Shown here in pieces: positions 23,628 through 33,309 of a stretch of 33,319 bases of DNA. The stretch comes from a bacterium (lineage in GTDB: Bacteria > Vulcanimicrobiota > Vulcanimicrobiia > Eremiobacterales > Eremiobacteraceae), in the NCBI GenBank assembly GCA_902812405.1, contig CADDZI010000027.1, forward strand, positions 1 through 33,319, in the 5' to 3' direction. Under the pieces are notes generated by a model that was not told the origin of the DNA, did no database searches, and saw only the letters and a list, made by a program, of their open reading frames with translations. The translations under genes were made by a program, and so were the position numbers. The first letter of the stretch is position 1, and each line of letters opens with the position of its first letter.

Positions 23628-24740
23628 GTGCCGGTGCAACAGGACTATTACGAAATCTTGGGAGTGCCGCGCACCGCGAGCGAGGCCGAGATCAAGCGTG
23701 CGTACCGCGATCTCGCGCGGCGGATGCATCCCGACGTCGTCCGGGACGAGGCCGAGCGCAAGAAGGCCGAGGCACGCTTCAAAGAGATCAACGAAGCCTA
23801 CGCCGTGCTCTCGGATCCCGAAAAGCGCGCCCACTACGACCGCTACGGCACGGCTGACGGCGTCCCGGGCGGCTTCGGCGACGTTGTCGGCGGCGTCGGC
23901 GACATCTTCGATTTCTTCTTCGGCGGGGGCACCTCATCACGGCCGCACGGGCCGGCTCGCGGCTCCGACCTGCGCTATGACCTCGAGGTGACGCTGGACG
24001 AGGTGATCAAGGGCTGCCGCAAGGAGATTTCTTTCGCGGCGCTGGCTCGCTGTTCGACATGCGGCGGGTCGGGATCGGCCGATGGTCGACCGCCCGTTGC
24101 CTGCCCACAGTGCCGGGGGACGGGGCAGATACGCCAAACCCGCAGCACCTTGCTCGGTCAGCTCGTCACCGCCGTGCCCTGTGCGCGCTGCGCGGGCAGC
24201 GGCCGCGTGATTGCCGCGCCGTGTCCTGTCTGTCATGCCACCGGGCGCAGCGAGCAGCCGCGCACGATGACGGTGGACGTGCCGGCCGGTGCCGAGGACG
24301 GCATGCGGATCCGCTACAAGGGCATGGGGGAGGCGGGGGAGCGCGGCGGACCGCCGGGCGACCTGTACGTGTACCTCAGTGTCGCACCGCATGAGGTCTA
24401 CCAGCGCGATGGTGCCGACCTGCGTTGCGAGACGGGCGTCTCCTTCACGCAGGCCGCCTTGGGCGCCACGCTGGAGATCGAAGGTCTGGATGGCAGGGTG
24501 ACCGTGACGATTCCGCCGGGCACGCAGACCGGTACGGTCTTTCGCATTCCCGGACGCGGACTGCCAAGGCTGCGCGGACAAGGTCGCGGCGATCTCCTCG
24601 TCTCGGTGAGAGTCGTCGTGCCGACGAAGCTGACGCGGCGTCAGCGCGACATTCTGGAAGAGTTTGCCCGAGCTGGCGGCGAGAAGGTCGAGGACAACGA
24701 CCTCATCAGCAAGGTCCGTAAGGCCTTTGGTGCCGAGTAA
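23628..24740 (+). CDS. dnaJ: Chaperone protein DnaJ
   Basis: 370 residues from a GTG at 23628 (ribosome site AGGAGGA, 12 bases upstream), 30 bases after hrcA. Order of domains: J-domain with HPD at residues 34-36; a short Gly/Phe region ([21 protein letters not shown]); zinc region with [24 protein letters not shown] and CPVCHATG; then the C-terminal substrate domain ([37 protein letters not shown]). A complete type I DnaJ, cochaperone of DnaK. The usual neighbours grpE and dnaK are missing from this cluster and must be elsewhere, or this DnaJ is a paralogue. Its end overlaps the start of prmA. Confidence 0.97.
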   Translation: MPVQQDYYEILGVPRTASEAEIKRAYRDLARRMHPDVVRDEAERKKAEARFKEINEAYAVLSDPEKRAHYDRYGTADGVPGGFGDVVGGVGDIFDFFFGGGTSSRPHGPARGSDLRYDLEVTLDEVIKGCRKEISFAALARCSTCGGSGSADGRPPVACPQCRGTGQIRQTRSTLLGQLVTAVPCARCAGSGRVIAAPCPVCHATGRSEQPRTMTVDVPAGAEDGMRIRYKGMGEAGERGGPPGDLYVYLSVAPHEVYQRDGADLRCETGVSFTQAALGATLEIEGLDGRVTVTIPPGTQTGTVFRIPGRGLPRLRGQGRGDLLVSVRVVVPTKLTRRQRDILEEFARAGGEKVEDNDLISKVRKAFGAE

Positions 24741-25650
24741 GCCGACAGGCGGCCGCTGGCGGCGATTGTCGGTATTCGTCTCGGGCTCGCAAACGGTTGC
24801 GGCGGCTGCGCTGGTGGAAGCCGCAACCGGCGTCTTGCCGGTCATCGAATGGCCGACCCGGCATGCCGGGCGGCGCTCGGGCGACAGTGAGTGGGTTGTC
24901 AGCGCGTTTGTGCCGGCCAGCCGAGCACGACAGGCACGCACCCGATTGTCGCTCCTCTTGCACCGCGCGCACACCCAAGGTATCATGCCCCAACCGCGCG
25001 TGCGAGCCGCTGGCGTGGACGAAGAGAATTGGGCCAATGCCTGGAAGCGCTTCTACCGGCCATCTCGCGTCTGCCGCGGGCTCTGGGTGGCGCCTGCATG
25101 GGAGCGAGAATTTCGGCGCCCGGCCGGATCCCGGGTGTTGTTCATCGATCCGGGAATGGCATTCGGCACCGGCACTCACCCGTCGACCCGATTAACCTTG
25201 CGTCTCCTGGAGGACGTTGTGCGGCCGGGGGCCGTTGTCTTCGACATCGGCTGCGGCTCGGGCATCCTCGGCATCGCGGCGGCCGGCAGAGGGGCTTGGG
25301 TCTATGCGAGCGACGCCGATCCGGAGGCTGTCCGTGCGGCACGGGAAAATTTTGCCCGCAACGGGGTGGTGGCGCAGGTCATCCTATGCCGCCGCGGTGT
25401 GCCCAAGGAGTGGCCGCGTGCGGATGTCATCGCGGCGAACATCAGCGCCCGCGTTTTAACCCCCCTCCTGCCGGGGATTGCGCGGCACCTGCGCTCGGGC
25501 GGCGTGTTCGCGGCCGGTGGCGTCACAAGCGGCACGGAGTCGGACTTCGTCACGGCCTGCGTCCGGGAAGGCTTGGCGACCATCGCGCGGCTGCGCAGCG
25601 GCGAGTGGATCGCGTTGCTGTGCCGCAAAAGGATTCGACGACACTCGTGA
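24730..25650 (+). CDS. prmA: Ribosomal protein L11 methyltransferase
   Basis: 306 residues from a GTG at 24730, overlapping dnaJ by 11 bases; a TTG about 13 codons later is an alternative. The N-terminal half is the small PrmA substrate domain ([20 protein letters not shown]). The catalytic domain has the signature [20 protein letters not shown], the SAM motif [15 protein letters not shown], an acidic residue after ASDAD, and [13 protein letters not shown], the N-I/PL-type motif of PrmA. It trimethylates several positions of ribosomal protein L11. Gene order dnaJ-prmA-rsmE is widely conserved. The overlap with rsmE (GTGA) indicates coupled translation. Confidence 0.93.
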   Translation: MPSKPTGGRWRRLSVFVSGSQTVAAAALVEAATGVLPVIEWPTRHAGRRSGDSEWVVSAFVPASRARQARTRLSLLLHRAHTQGIMPQPRVRAAGVDEENWANAWKRFYRPSRVCRGLWVAPAWEREFRRPAGSRVLFIDPGMAFGTGTHPSTRLTLRLLEDVVRPGAVVFDIGCGSGILGIAAAGRGAWVYASDADPEAVRAARENFARNGVVAQVILCRRGVPKEWPRADVIAANISARVLTPLLPGIARHLRSGGVFAAGGVTSGTESDFVTACVREGLATIARLRSGEWIALLCRKRIRRHS

Positions 25651-26375
25651 CGGCACGTATCTTTCTCGATCGCGCGTGCACGCCGGGGGATCAGGTCACG
25701 GTATCCGGCGAGGATGCGCACCACCTGGTGCGCGTCTTGCGCCTGCGGCCCGGGGACGAGCTCATCGTCGTGGGAGCCGGCATGGCGTGGTCTGCGGATC
25801 TCGTCATGGGAGACGGGCACGTGTGCACGGTCTCCATCCGAGAGCGCTTGCACAACGGCGGGCGTGAACTGCCGGCCGATGTGACAATCCTCCAAGCCCT
25901 GCCCAAATCCGCCAAGATGGATGTCATCGTGGAGAAGGTCACCGAACTTGGCGCGGCGGCCATTGTGGGCGTGCGCTGCGAACGTTCCTACGGCGGCTCT
26001 TCGGAACACAAGGTCGAACGCTGGCGGCGGATTGCCCGCTCGGCGGCGGCGCAGGCGCAGCGGCTGCGGGTGCCGCGCGTTGACGGACCATGTGATTTCG
26101 CGGACGCTCTCCAACGCCAGGCGCGAGATACGTACGTCCTTTTGGCTTCGGAGCAGGCTCCGCGGGGCAGTTTGGCGCCGGCTCTCGCCGCCATCCCCGA
26201 GAATGCTCCCCTTGCAGTGGCGATTGGCCCTGAAGGGAGCTTCAGCCCTCAGGAGTTGGCGCTCGCTCGTGTTGCGGGCGCCCGCATCGTGTCGTTGGGG
26301 CCGACGATTCTGAGAACCGAGAGCGCCGCCCCGGCTGCGCTGGCCGCCATCGCGGCTCTCCGCGGGTGGTGGTAG
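25647..26375 (+). CDS. rsmE: 16S rRNA (uracil1498-N3)-methyltransferase
   Basis: 242 residues from a GTG at 25647 overlapping the prmA stop. The N-terminal PUA-like part (GEDAHHLVRVLRLRPGDELIV) binds rRNA. The SPOUT knot contains QALPKSAKMDVIVEKVTELG, the conserved AIGPEGSFSPQELALA and the final LGPTILRTESAAPAALAAI, which forms the SAM pocket. This set defines RsmE, which methylates U1498 in helix 44 of the small subunit. It follows prmA as in many genomes. The next gene starts 76 bases on, and the gap holds an 8-bp inverted repeat (26398-26405 with 26428-26435) of uncertain meaning. Confidence 0.95.
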   Translation: MTARIFLDRACTPGDQVTVSGEDAHHLVRVLRLRPGDELIVVGAGMAWSADLVMGDGHVCTVSIRERLHNGGRELPADVTILQALPKSAKMDVIVEKVTELGAAAIVGVRCERSYGGSSEHKVERWRRIARSAAAQAQRLRVPRVDGPCDFADALQRQARDTYVLLASEQAPRGSLAPALAAIPENAPLAVAIGPEGSFSPQELALARVAGARIVSLGPTILRTESAAPAALAAIAALRGWW

Positions 26376-26451
26376 GAATGCGAGTCCGCCGTGCCGACCC
26401 CGCCCGTCGCCTACAGGGTCTGCGGCTGGGCGGGGGAAAGATGCCCGCCCG

Positions 26452-27207
26452 GTGAGTACGTCGAGCGACTACGAGGTCGCGGTCGTCATTCCTACCTACA
26501 ACGAGGCCGCGGGCATCGAGAGTCTCATCGCGACCCTCAGTGACGTGTTTGCCGGCGCCGCCATCCGCGGTGAAATCGTCGTGGTTGACGACAACTCGCC
26601 TGACGGCACCGGCGCACTCGTGGACTCCCTGCGGTCGCGCTATCCCGTGCGCTGCGTGCACCGTGCCGGCAAGCTGGGGCTGGCGTCGGCGGTTATCGAC
26701 GGCTGGGCGACCTGCGATGCACCGATCCTGGGCGTCATGGATGCGGACTTCAGTCACGATCCGCGGATCGTGCCGGATCTCGTCAACGCCGTGCGCAGCG
26801 GCGAGTGCGACTTGGCCATCGGCAGCCGCTACGTGCCCGGTGGGGGCATCACCAACTGGCCGTGGCGGCGGCGGGTGACGTCGCGGGTTGCGATCTTGTT
26901 GGCTGCGCCGCTGACGCGGGTGAAGGATATCACGTCGGGGTACTTTTTCTGCCGGCGTGAGGTGATCGAGGGGGTGAACCTGGACCCGATCGGGTTCAAA
27001 ATCGGCCTCGAAGTCATCATGAAAGGGAAGTACCGGCAAGCGAAGGAAGTGCCGTACGTCTTCACCGACCGCCGGCACGGTGCGAGCAAGCTCAACGCAG
27101 GCGAGATCGTCAATTACCTCAAGCAGTTGGCCAAGATGTACGCCGGTGCCGGCCGGCGGCCGCGCGACGGCGCGGCGCGCGCGATCGTCTCGCAGCGGCA
27201 GGAGTAG
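26452..27207 (+). CDS. GT2 polyprenol-phosphate mannosyltransferase (DPM1-like)
   Basis: 251 residues from a GTG at 26452. The GT-A fold motifs are VVIPTYNEAAGIESLI, the DDNSPDGTG segment, and the metal-binding MDADFSHDP, followed by AIGSRYVPGG and the late SGYFFCRREVI, all in the order of DPM1 / polyprenol monophosphomannose synthases. There is no C-terminal membrane domain, so it is the short soluble type acting at the inner leaflet. It transfers a sugar (probably mannose from GDP-mannose) to a polyprenyl phosphate for later use in envelope glycans. The sugar specificity cannot be told from sequence. It stands between rsmE and accD (7 bases to accD), in the same transcription unit. Confidence 0.9.
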   Translation: MSTSSDYEVAVVIPTYNEAAGIESLIATLSDVFAGAAIRGEIVVVDDNSPDGTGALVDSLRSRYPVRCVHRAGKLGLASAVIDGWATCDAPILGVMDADFSHDPRIVPDLVNAVRSGECDLAIGSRYVPGGGITNWPWRRRVTSRVAILLAAPLTRVKDITSGYFFCRREVIEGVNLDPIGFKIGLEVIMKGKYRQAKEVPYVFTDRRHGASKLNAGEIVNYLKQLAKMYAGAGRRPRDGAARAIVSQRQE

Positions 27208-27214
27208 TCGAGGC

Positions 27215-28063
27215 ATGGCCCCCACCCCGCAGTGGCTCCGGCGCAGAACCGTCAAACCCGAACCGGCGGGCGACGTGTTGTGGGAAATCTGCCGTTCGTG
27301 CGGGGAGCGCCTCTACAAAAAGGATCTGGCGGAGAAGTTGTGGGTGTGCCCGCGCTGTGGGTACCACTTCCGGCTGCACGCTCTCGACCGGATCGCGCTG
27401 CTCGCCGACGGTGACTTCCAGGAACTGGCGGCACTCTTGGCCACCGGCGATCCGTTGCAGTGGTCGGATCGCATGCCGTATGCGGAGAAAATCGCGGGCG
27501 ACCGCAAAAAGTCGGGTCTGTTGGAGGCTATTGTCGTCGGCCTGTGCCGCATCGACGGCGTGCGCGTCGGCCTGGGCGTCATGGACTTTTTCTTCCGCGG
27601 CGGCACGATGGGCAGCGTGGTGGGCGAGAAGGTCACCTTGCTCATCGAGGAGGCGGCGCGGCAGCGCCTCCCGGTCGTCCTTGTGACGGCCTCGGGAGGC
27701 GCGCGTATGGAGGAGGGCGTCATCGCCCTCATGCAGCTGGCGAAGACGACCGCCGCCGTCGAACGCTTCTCGGAGCTGGGGTTACCCCTCATCACCGTCC
27801 TCACCGACCCCACGACCGGCGGTGTTTCGGCCTCGTTCGGCTTTCAGGGAGACATCATCATTGCCGAGGCCGGAGCGGCCATCGGATTTGCCGGCCGGCG
27901 GGTCATCGATCAGACCATCCGCCAGAAGTTGCCGGAAGGGTTCCAGTCGGCGGAATTCCTCTTGGAGCACGGTCAAGTGGACATGGTCGTGCGGCGCAGT
28001 GAGCTCAAGGGCGTGTTAGGCAAGGTTTTGCGTTTTCTCGCGGCGCAGGCGGTACCGGCATGA
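27215..28063 (+). CDS. accD: Acetyl-CoA carboxylase, carboxyltransferase beta subunit
   Basis: 282 residues from the ATG at 27215. A four-Cys zinc ribbon (Cys26, Cys29, Cys45, Cys48) opens the protein, as in bacterial AccD. The crotonase-fold part has MDFFFRGGTMGSVVGEK, TASGGARMEEGVIALMQLAK and TDPTTGGVSASFGFQGDI, typical oxyanion-loop and CoA-site blocks. With AccA it transfers the carboxyl group from carboxybiotin to acetyl-CoA, giving malonyl-CoA. It overlaps accA by four bases (ATGA), so the two subunits are translationally coupled. Confidence 0.97.
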   Translation: MAPTPQWLRRRTVKPEPAGDVLWEICRSCGERLYKKDLAEKLWVCPRCGYHFRLHALDRIALLADGDFQELAALLATGDPLQWSDRMPYAEKIAGDRKKSGLLEAIVVGLCRIDGVRVGLGVMDFFFRGGTMGSVVGEKVTLLIEEAARQRLPVVLVTASGGARMEEGVIALMQLAKTTAAVERFSELGLPLITVLTDPTTGGVSASFGFQGDIIIAEAGAAIGFAGRRVIDQTIRQKLPEGFQSAEFLLEHGQVDMVVRRSELKGVLGKVLRFLAAQAVPA

Positions 28064-29034
28064 ACGTCATCATCGAACTCGAGAAACCGCTCTTGGAGTT
28101 GGAAGCCAAGATTGCGGACCTCAAAAAGCTCAACGAAACCCAGCGGGTGGACTTCTCGGAAGAGATCGCGGCCCTCGAGGACAAGGCCCGCCAGCTCAAA
28201 CAGGAGATTTTCGGCAACCTCACGCCGTGGCAGCGCGTCCATCTGGCCCGTCATCCGCGCCGCCCGCTGGCGTTGGACTACATCAGCGCCTTGAGCGGTT
28301 TCACCGAGCTGCACGGCGACCGTCTGTACCGTGACGATCCAGCAATCGTGGCCGGCTACGCGTACCTGGGGGATCTGCCGATATTCGTCATTGGTGAGCA
28401 AAAGGGCCGCGATACGAAGGATAACCTGTACCGGAACTTCGGCATGCCCCACCCGGAGGGCTACCGCAAGGCGCAGCGCATCATGCGGCTGGCCGAAAAA
28501 TTCCACCGGCCGCTCGTGACGTTCATCGACACGCCGGGAGCGTATCCCGGCATCGGGGCGGAAGAGCGGGGCCAGTCCGAGGCCATCGCCTCCGCGCTGA
28601 AGGTGGCGGCCGGTCTGCGCACGCCCATCGTCGTCAACGTCATCGGGGAAGGCGGCAGCGGCGGAGCGCTGGCCATCGGCATCGGCGACCACATCATCAT
28701 GCTCCAGCATGCGATCTACTCGGTAGCCTCCCCCGAGGCCGCGGCATCCATCCTGTGGCGGGATGCCGGCCGTGCGGAAGAAGCCGCCCAGCGTTTGCGC
28801 CTGACGTCGGACGAACTCTTCGAGTTTGGCATCATCGACGAGATCGTTCCCGAACCGCTGGGCGGAGCGCACCGGGACCCGGAGCGGATCATCGCCGATA
28901 CCCTGGGTGCTACGCGGCGCGCACTCGAGCGGCTCGTGCGCCTGGCACCCGAGGAGCTGGTGGACCGCCGGTATGAGAAATTCCGCCGCATCGGTTCGCA
29001 TGTCGAGCTGGCGCATGACAGCGCCGCGCGCTGA
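28060..29034 (+). CDS. accA: Acetyl-CoA carboxylase, carboxyltransferase alpha subunit
   Basis: 324 residues, the usual length of AccA. An N-terminal coiled-coil-like helix (LEKPLLELEAKIADLKKLNE) precedes the catalytic domain with GDRLYRDDPAIVAGYAYLGD, NFGMPHPEGYRKAQRIMRLA, FIDTPGAYPGIGAEERGQSE and GEGGSGGALAIG, all family signatures. Together with AccD it forms the heterotetramer that makes malonyl-CoA in the cytoplasm. Its last 20 bases overlap the start of the divIC/ftsB-like gene. The biotin carboxylase and BCCP genes are not nearby. Confidence 0.97.
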   Translation: MNVIIELEKPLLELEAKIADLKKLNETQRVDFSEEIAALEDKARQLKQEIFGNLTPWQRVHLARHPRRPLALDYISALSGFTELHGDRLYRDDPAIVAGYAYLGDLPIFVIGEQKGRDTKDNLYRNFGMPHPEGYRKAQRIMRLAEKFHRPLVTFIDTPGAYPGIGAEERGQSEAIASALKVAAGLRTPIVVNVIGEGGSGGALAIGIGDHIIMLQHAIYSVASPEAAASILWRDAGRAEEAAQRLRLTSDELFEFGIIDEIVPEPLGGAHRDPERIIADTLGATRRALERLVRLAPEELVDRRYEKFRRIGSHVELAHDSAAR

Positions 29035-29410
29035 GCGCCACGGGGTCGTGCGCCTGGCCCGGGCACGCCGGCGGCGGGAGCGCCCGCATCACCGGCGGAC
29101 GATCCGACTGGCGTTGCTCGTTGCAGGCCGCGCGGTGTCGGTCGCGGCGGTTCTCTTCGTGTCTACCACCGTCGGCATCCAGGTGTGGCACGTCGGGAAC
29201 CGCAATATCGACCTGCGCGCCCAGATCGCGCGCGTTGAGAGTGACAACCGGGCGCTGGCGGACGAGAACGAACGGCTGGCGGTACAGGCGCAGCGGATGC
29301 GCGACCCGGAGTACCTGGTGCCCTTTATCCACCAGCAGTTGGGTCTCGTCAAGCCCAACGAGGTTTTCATTCAGGTGACCCCCGCGGGGCCACGCTCCGC
29401 ACGCCCCTAG
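29015..29410 (+). CDS. Septum formation initiator, DivIC/FtsB family
   Basis: 131 residues from the ATG at 29015, inside the end of accA. An Arg-rich cytoplasmic N terminus (ARARRRRERPHHRR) is followed by one transmembrane helix (ALLVAGRAVSVAAVLFVSTT), then a coiled coil with heptads (LRAQIARVESDNRALADENE) and the short motif DPEYLVPFIHQQLGLVKPNE. This last segment (ending 'lGlV.pnE') is diagnostic of the DivIC/FtsB/FtsL septum formation initiator family, which joins FtsL and FtsQ/DivIB at the division site. It is followed at once by an S1-like gene, the same order as divIC-yabR of Bacillus subtilis. Confidence 0.9.
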   Translation: MTAPRAERHGVVRLARARRRRERPHHRRTIRLALLVAGRAVSVAAVLFVSTTVGIQVWHVGNRNIDLRAQIARVESDNRALADENERLAVQAQRMRDPEYLVPFIHQQLGLVKPNEVFIQVTPAGPRSARP

Positions 29411-29412
29411 TG

Positions 29413-29850
29413 ATGGAACGCCGGCGCGGCCGGGTGCTGCAGTGCGGCCGTTTCGGGTGCGTCGTGCGCCTGGAGGACGGACGGTTGGCGCTCTTGCCGG
29501 CGGATGCCCCCGGGATGGATGCGATTCGATCGGCGCTGCGGGAGCAAGCGCAGCCTGAGTTTGAGTTTGCCGTCGCCGACGCGCGGGGGCGGCATCTGCG
29601 GTTGGCGCTCATGTCGCCTAATAAAGAAACGGTCCAGGTGGAGAGACCCAGCCGACAACCCGATGTTTCTTCGTCGCTAGAAGAGAAGATCATCAATTTT
29701 TGGCGTCAGGTTGCGGAGTGGGATCGATCGGCCGGCGAAAACGAAAGCCGCGAACAGCCGCTGAAAAAAGCGGAGAGACTGCGCCCGTTCGACGAAAGAG
29801 CGCCGCAACGCTACCGCGATCTGCCGGAGCGCCGCCGCAAACGCCGCTGA
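29413..29850 (+). CDS. Small S1-like RNA-binding domain protein
   Basis: 145 residues from the ATG at 29413; a GTG one codon earlier, overlapping the preceding stop, is the alternative. The first 60 residues (RGRVLQCGRFGCVVRLEDGR, then LALLPADAP) have the strand order and the glycine/phenylalanine pattern of an S1/OB domain. The rest is a highly charged, probably unstructured tail ending in PERRRKRR. The family call is by pattern and by context: in Bacillus, an S1-domain gene (yabR) follows divIC. RNA binding is therefore plausible but not shown. It is the last gene of the long operon; 99 bases separate it from the TonB receptor gene. Confidence 0.6.
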   Translation: MERRRGRVLQCGRFGCVVRLEDGRLALLPADAPGMDAIRSALREQAQPEFEFAVADARGRHLRLALMSPNKETVQVERPSRQPDVSSSLEEKIINFWRQVAEWDRSAGENESREQPLKKAERLRPFDERAPQRYRDLPERRRKRR

Positions 29851-29949
29851 GGTTGCCGGGCGCGCACCGCGTGGGAAGTGGTGCGTCTCTTGGGAGTGAG
29901 CATGTGGCTGCGGCCGGTGGATGAGGCCGCCGAACGGGAGACAATGCGG

Positions 29950-32900
29950 ATGACCCGAAAGTTCTTGTATCGGATAGCCCTTGTCGTCGTGCTGGGGTGC
30001 GTGCTGCCGGTGCATCCGGCATGGGCCGGTGTCACGGGCAACATCTCTGGGCACGTCGTGGACGAGGGTGGTGCGCCCATCGCGGGTGCCAAAGTGACCG
30101 CGGCATCGGCATCCCAGGCCGCATCCTCGGCCACCGACGCACACGGGTTTTTCTCAATTCTCAATTTGTCCCCGGATACGTATGTCGTCACGGCCAGCAA
30201 GGACGGCTATGAGACGGCATCCGTGGCCGGCATCACGGTGCAGGCCGACCAGACGGCCACCGCGACGCTGACGCTGCATCCGGTCGTGCGGTCTCTGGGC
30301 CGCGTCGTGACGACGGCGACGGCAAGCGTCGTCAGCAAGACGATTACCGGCGACCTGTATGCTGTCAGCGCCCAGACGATCAACCAGTACCAAGGAAGCG
30401 CGGGCGGTGCGGAGACGTTGTACAGCCAGAACGGCATCGTCGGCTCCCTACCCGGCGTTGTCCGGACATTGGGGACCGGCGGAGGATATGCCGGCAACGG
30501 CAGCTTGAGCTTCCGAGGCGGGTCGAACGACCAGATCGGTTTTGAATTGGAAGGCATCCCGCTGAACCGCGGGTTTGACGCCGCCAATGCAACCTCGTTC
30601 GTCACCAACGGCTTGGCCAGTCTGGAAGTCTACACCGGCGGAGAACCCGCTGATGCGGGCCGCTCGATGTCGGGGTTTATCAACGAGGTGATCCAGCGCG
30701 GGCGCTACCCCGGGGGCGCAGATATTACCGGTGTGATTGGTGCCCCCAGCTTTAACCACACCATCAGCATGGACGTGTACGGCGGTACGCCCGGCAATCG
30801 CTTCACCTACTACATCTCGACGCTGGGTCAAAATCAAGACTACAACTTCGTCAATCGATCCAACCTGGACAACACGAGCATCGTCGTGCCGGCGAATGAC
30901 CCCGGCTGCGGTGCCTTCAACACGGAGCTTGCCTTGAACACCGGGGTGCCGGTCGATCCGGCTCCGTTTACCATCGACTGTTCGGTGCGGCACGTGTTCA
31001 ATCTGCCGATTTCCCAAGCCGCATGGCAGGCGTTCGTCAATCCCTCGGCCGCCATTCGGGATACGGTCGCCAATCTGCACTGGGCGATTCCGCATGGCAA
31101 CCTGGTGGACGACCTGCAGGCGCTGTACGTCGTCGGCGGAACAGGCAATCCGTTCTTGTATGCCGGCACCGGCATCGACCCGGCGTTGTACTTCGAGGGA
31201 ACCGGCGGCAGCATCGACGCGCAAGGTAACCTCTTGTGGCCGACGGGGTTTCCGTACATCGGCGCCGTCAACCAGCCGTATACGGGTGCGTTTGGGAGGT
31301 ACACCTGGCCCTCGTCGGGAGGCTCGACCGGTCCCATTCCCAAGTGGTACGTCGACAGTCAGTCCACCCAGGAGTCGGTGGAAAAACTGAGCTACACGCG
31401 CTCGCTGACGGACACCTCGTTCCTACGCTTCTACGTCTATGGTTTGTACTCGGCCTGGAATTTCGACCAAGCGACCAACGGTTTTCTCGGAGACTCATTT
31501 TACCAGCTCCACGACAACGCCAGCGGGGCGACGCTGAACTACCAAAATCAGCTTAGCGAGGAACACCTGCTGCGCTTTGACGTCGACTGGACAAAGGACG
31601 TCACGCTGCGCTACAATTATGCGGCCAATTTCTTCCCCGACGACTCGTCGGCGCAAGTCATTGCGCCGTTTCCGGCCTTCTTGAGCGTCGCCTGCGCGCT
31701 GCCGGGCATGTCCTTGGCAGACGGCCCGCAAGCCTGGGATCCCAATGGCTGCGGGTCACAACCCGGCGAGAACGCAACGACGATCGGTGCGCCGTTTGCC
31801 TACTGGAACGACATCAATCCGGTCAACACCGATGCCGCGCTGGCCGACACGTGGCGTCCGGGCGAGAAGTGGGTGTTCGACCTGGGGCTTCGCTGGGATC
31901 ACTTTGCCGTCCCGCTCATGCCCTTGCAGATCACCGGCCCCAACGGTTTGGCGGAGGCCGGTCAAAACAAGTACGGCTACTGCCTGGATGGCTATTCGTA
32001 CGCGCCCAGTGAACCGTGCTACGGTTTTCTGACCAACCTCCAGTTGCTGAATACGAGCAATTTCAGCGTCGCGCCGGGCGCGGCGCATTGGACCAACGTC
32101 TCAGGCTCGCAAGACTTCTACTACCTCAGTCCGCGATTCGGCGCAACGTACAGCTTCTCGCCCCAGCAGGTGCTGCGCTTTTCGGTGGGCCGGTACGTTC
32201 AGCAACCCGAGACGTTTGCCAACGAGTACATCGGAGCGCCGTGGTTTGGTGCGCCGGCGACCATTCAGATTCTCAATCGCTTCTACGTACCGCTCGGTTT
32301 TACGGCGGTTCACAACGTGACACCCCAGGACAGCACCAATTACGATCTGTCGTTTGAGCAGGATTTTAACCACGGTCTGTCCGCCAAGATTACACCCTAC
32401 TATCGGGTGACGCGAGGACAGATCCTAAGCATCCCGGTCAATCCGCTCCAGCCCACGTTCGTCACCGGGTACAACTTTGGTGCCGCCCGCATCAAAGGGG
32501 CGGAGTTCTTGGTTCGTCAAAACCGCCTGCACGAGAATGGTCTCTCCGCGACGCTGGCAGCAACCTACACCGACTCAAAGATCCGCTTTGAGCGAACGCT
32601 GGGCCATAATGTGATCGATGTCATCAACCAAAGCATCGCAGCGTACAACAGCTATTATGGAACTCACTATCCTCTCGAGGACCCCAACGGATACTATTCG
32701 CCCTCGCTGACCCAGGCGCCGGGTTCGACGGGACCGTCGTACGACGTCCACGTGGTTGCCAACCTCAACCTGGATGAGCGCCTAAACGGCTGGGACTTCA
32801 GCCCCGACTTCACGTATCAGTCAGGCAATCCGTTTGGCGACCCGCAGGCCTTCCCTGATGCACACTGCCCCGTCCCCGGACCGCCCTCCGCATCCGGCAA

Positions 32901-33309
32901 CTACCCGGGCTGTATTCCACTGCCTCCCGGAGTGACGGCGCCTCTGGGAGGGTACGGTCCCGACCCATACACGGGGAAATTTGATCAGCTTGGATCACTT
33001 CTCGGACCGGCATGGGTGACGATGAACTTTGCAATCTCGCGTGACATCGGGCATAACGTCAAAGCCGGGTTCCTGTGGACCAACGTCTTCACCCACGTGT
33101 GGAATCGCGGCTATCCATGGGAGTTCCCGGCCAACGATCAAGTCTTGGCGTATGGGGACAACTCGTTTTACACGTTCCCGTTGGGGGCGGGCTTAGACAC
33201 CGGGGTACCGACAAAACCCGCCTACTTCGGTGACAATTACTACGCGTATGCGCCCCTGCAGCTGATGCCGATGCGAGAGTTCGTCTTTACGTTGTCCACC
33301 AAGCTGTGA
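29950..33309 (+). CDS. TonB-dependent outer-membrane receptor with regulatory-like N-terminal domain
   Basis: 1119 residues from the ATG at 29950, chosen for the GGGAG site nine bases upstream and a signal peptide (MTRKFLYRIALVVVLGC, then cleavage near AWA-G). Residues 27-107 form a carboxypeptidase-regulatory-like beta-sandwich (GNISGHVVDEGGAPIAGAKV, then FSILNLSPDTYVVTASKDGY). The plug follows (GSLPGVVRTLGTGGGYAGNG, LSFRGGSNDQIGFELEGIPL). The remaining part is a long beta-barrel with alternating aromatic strands, such as YYLSPRFGATYSFSPQQVLRFSVG. The last residue is Leu rather than the usual Phe. It takes up a large ligand (sugars, siderophores or peptides) with TonB-ExbBD energy. No periplasmic partner gene is visible; the substrate is unknown. 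Confidence 0.92.
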   Translation: MTRKFLYRIALVVVLGCVLPVHPAWAGVTGNISGHVVDEGGAPIAGAKVTAASASQAASSATDAHGFFSILNLSPDTYVVTASKDGYETASVAGITVQADQTATATLTLHPVVRSLGRVVTTATASVVSKTITGDLYAVSAQTINQYQGSAGGAETLYSQNGIVGSLPGVVRTLGTGGGYAGNGSLSFRGGSNDQIGFELEGIPLNRGFDAANATSFVTNGLASLEVYTGGEPADAGRSMSGFINEVIQRGRYPGGADITGVIGAPSFNHTISMDVYGGTPGNRFTYYISTLGQNQDYNFVNRSNLDNTSIVVPANDPGCGAFNTELALNTGVPVDPAPFTIDCSVRHVFNLPISQAAWQAFVNPSAAIRDTVANLHWAIPHGNLVDDLQALYVVGGTGNPFLYAGTGIDPALYFEGTGGSIDAQGNLLWPTGFPYIGAVNQPYTGAFGRYTWPSSGGSTGPIPKWYVDSQSTQESVEKLSYTRSLTDTSFLRFYVYGLYSAWNFDQATNGFLGDSFYQLHDNASGATLNYQNQLSEEHLLRFDVDWTKDVTLRYNYAANFFPDDSSAQVIAPFPAFLSVACALPGMSLADGPQAWDPNGCGSQPGENATTIGAPFAYWNDINPVNTDAALADTWRPGEKWVFDLGLRWDHFAVPLMPLQITGPNGLAEAGQNKYGYCLDGYSYAPSEPCYGFLTNLQLLNTSNFSVAPGAAHWTNVSGSQDFYYLSPRFGATYSFSPQQVLRFSVGRYVQQPETFANEYIGAPWFGAPATIQILNRFYVPLGFTAVHNVTPQDSTNYDLSFEQDFNHGLSAKITPYYRVTRGQILSIPVNPLQPTFVTGYNFGAARIKGAEFLVRQNRLHENGLSATLAATYTDSKIRFERTLGHNVIDVINQSIAAYNSYYGTHYPLEDPNGYYSPSLTQAPGSTGPSYDVHVVANLNLDERLNGWDFSPDFTYQSGNPFGDPQAFPDAHCPVPGPPSASGNYPGCIPLPPGVTAPLGGYGPDPYTGKFDQLGSLLGPAWVTMNFAISRDIGHNVKAGFLWTNVFTHVWNRGYPWEFPANDQVLAYGDNSFYTFPLGAGLDTGVPTKPAYFGDNYYAYAPLQLMPMREFVFTLSTKL

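Noticed and set aside
26398-26435. Terminator between rsmE and the glycosyltransferase gene
   Set aside because: An 8-bp inverted repeat exists, but the loop is 22 bases and no T-tract follows, so termination is not supported.
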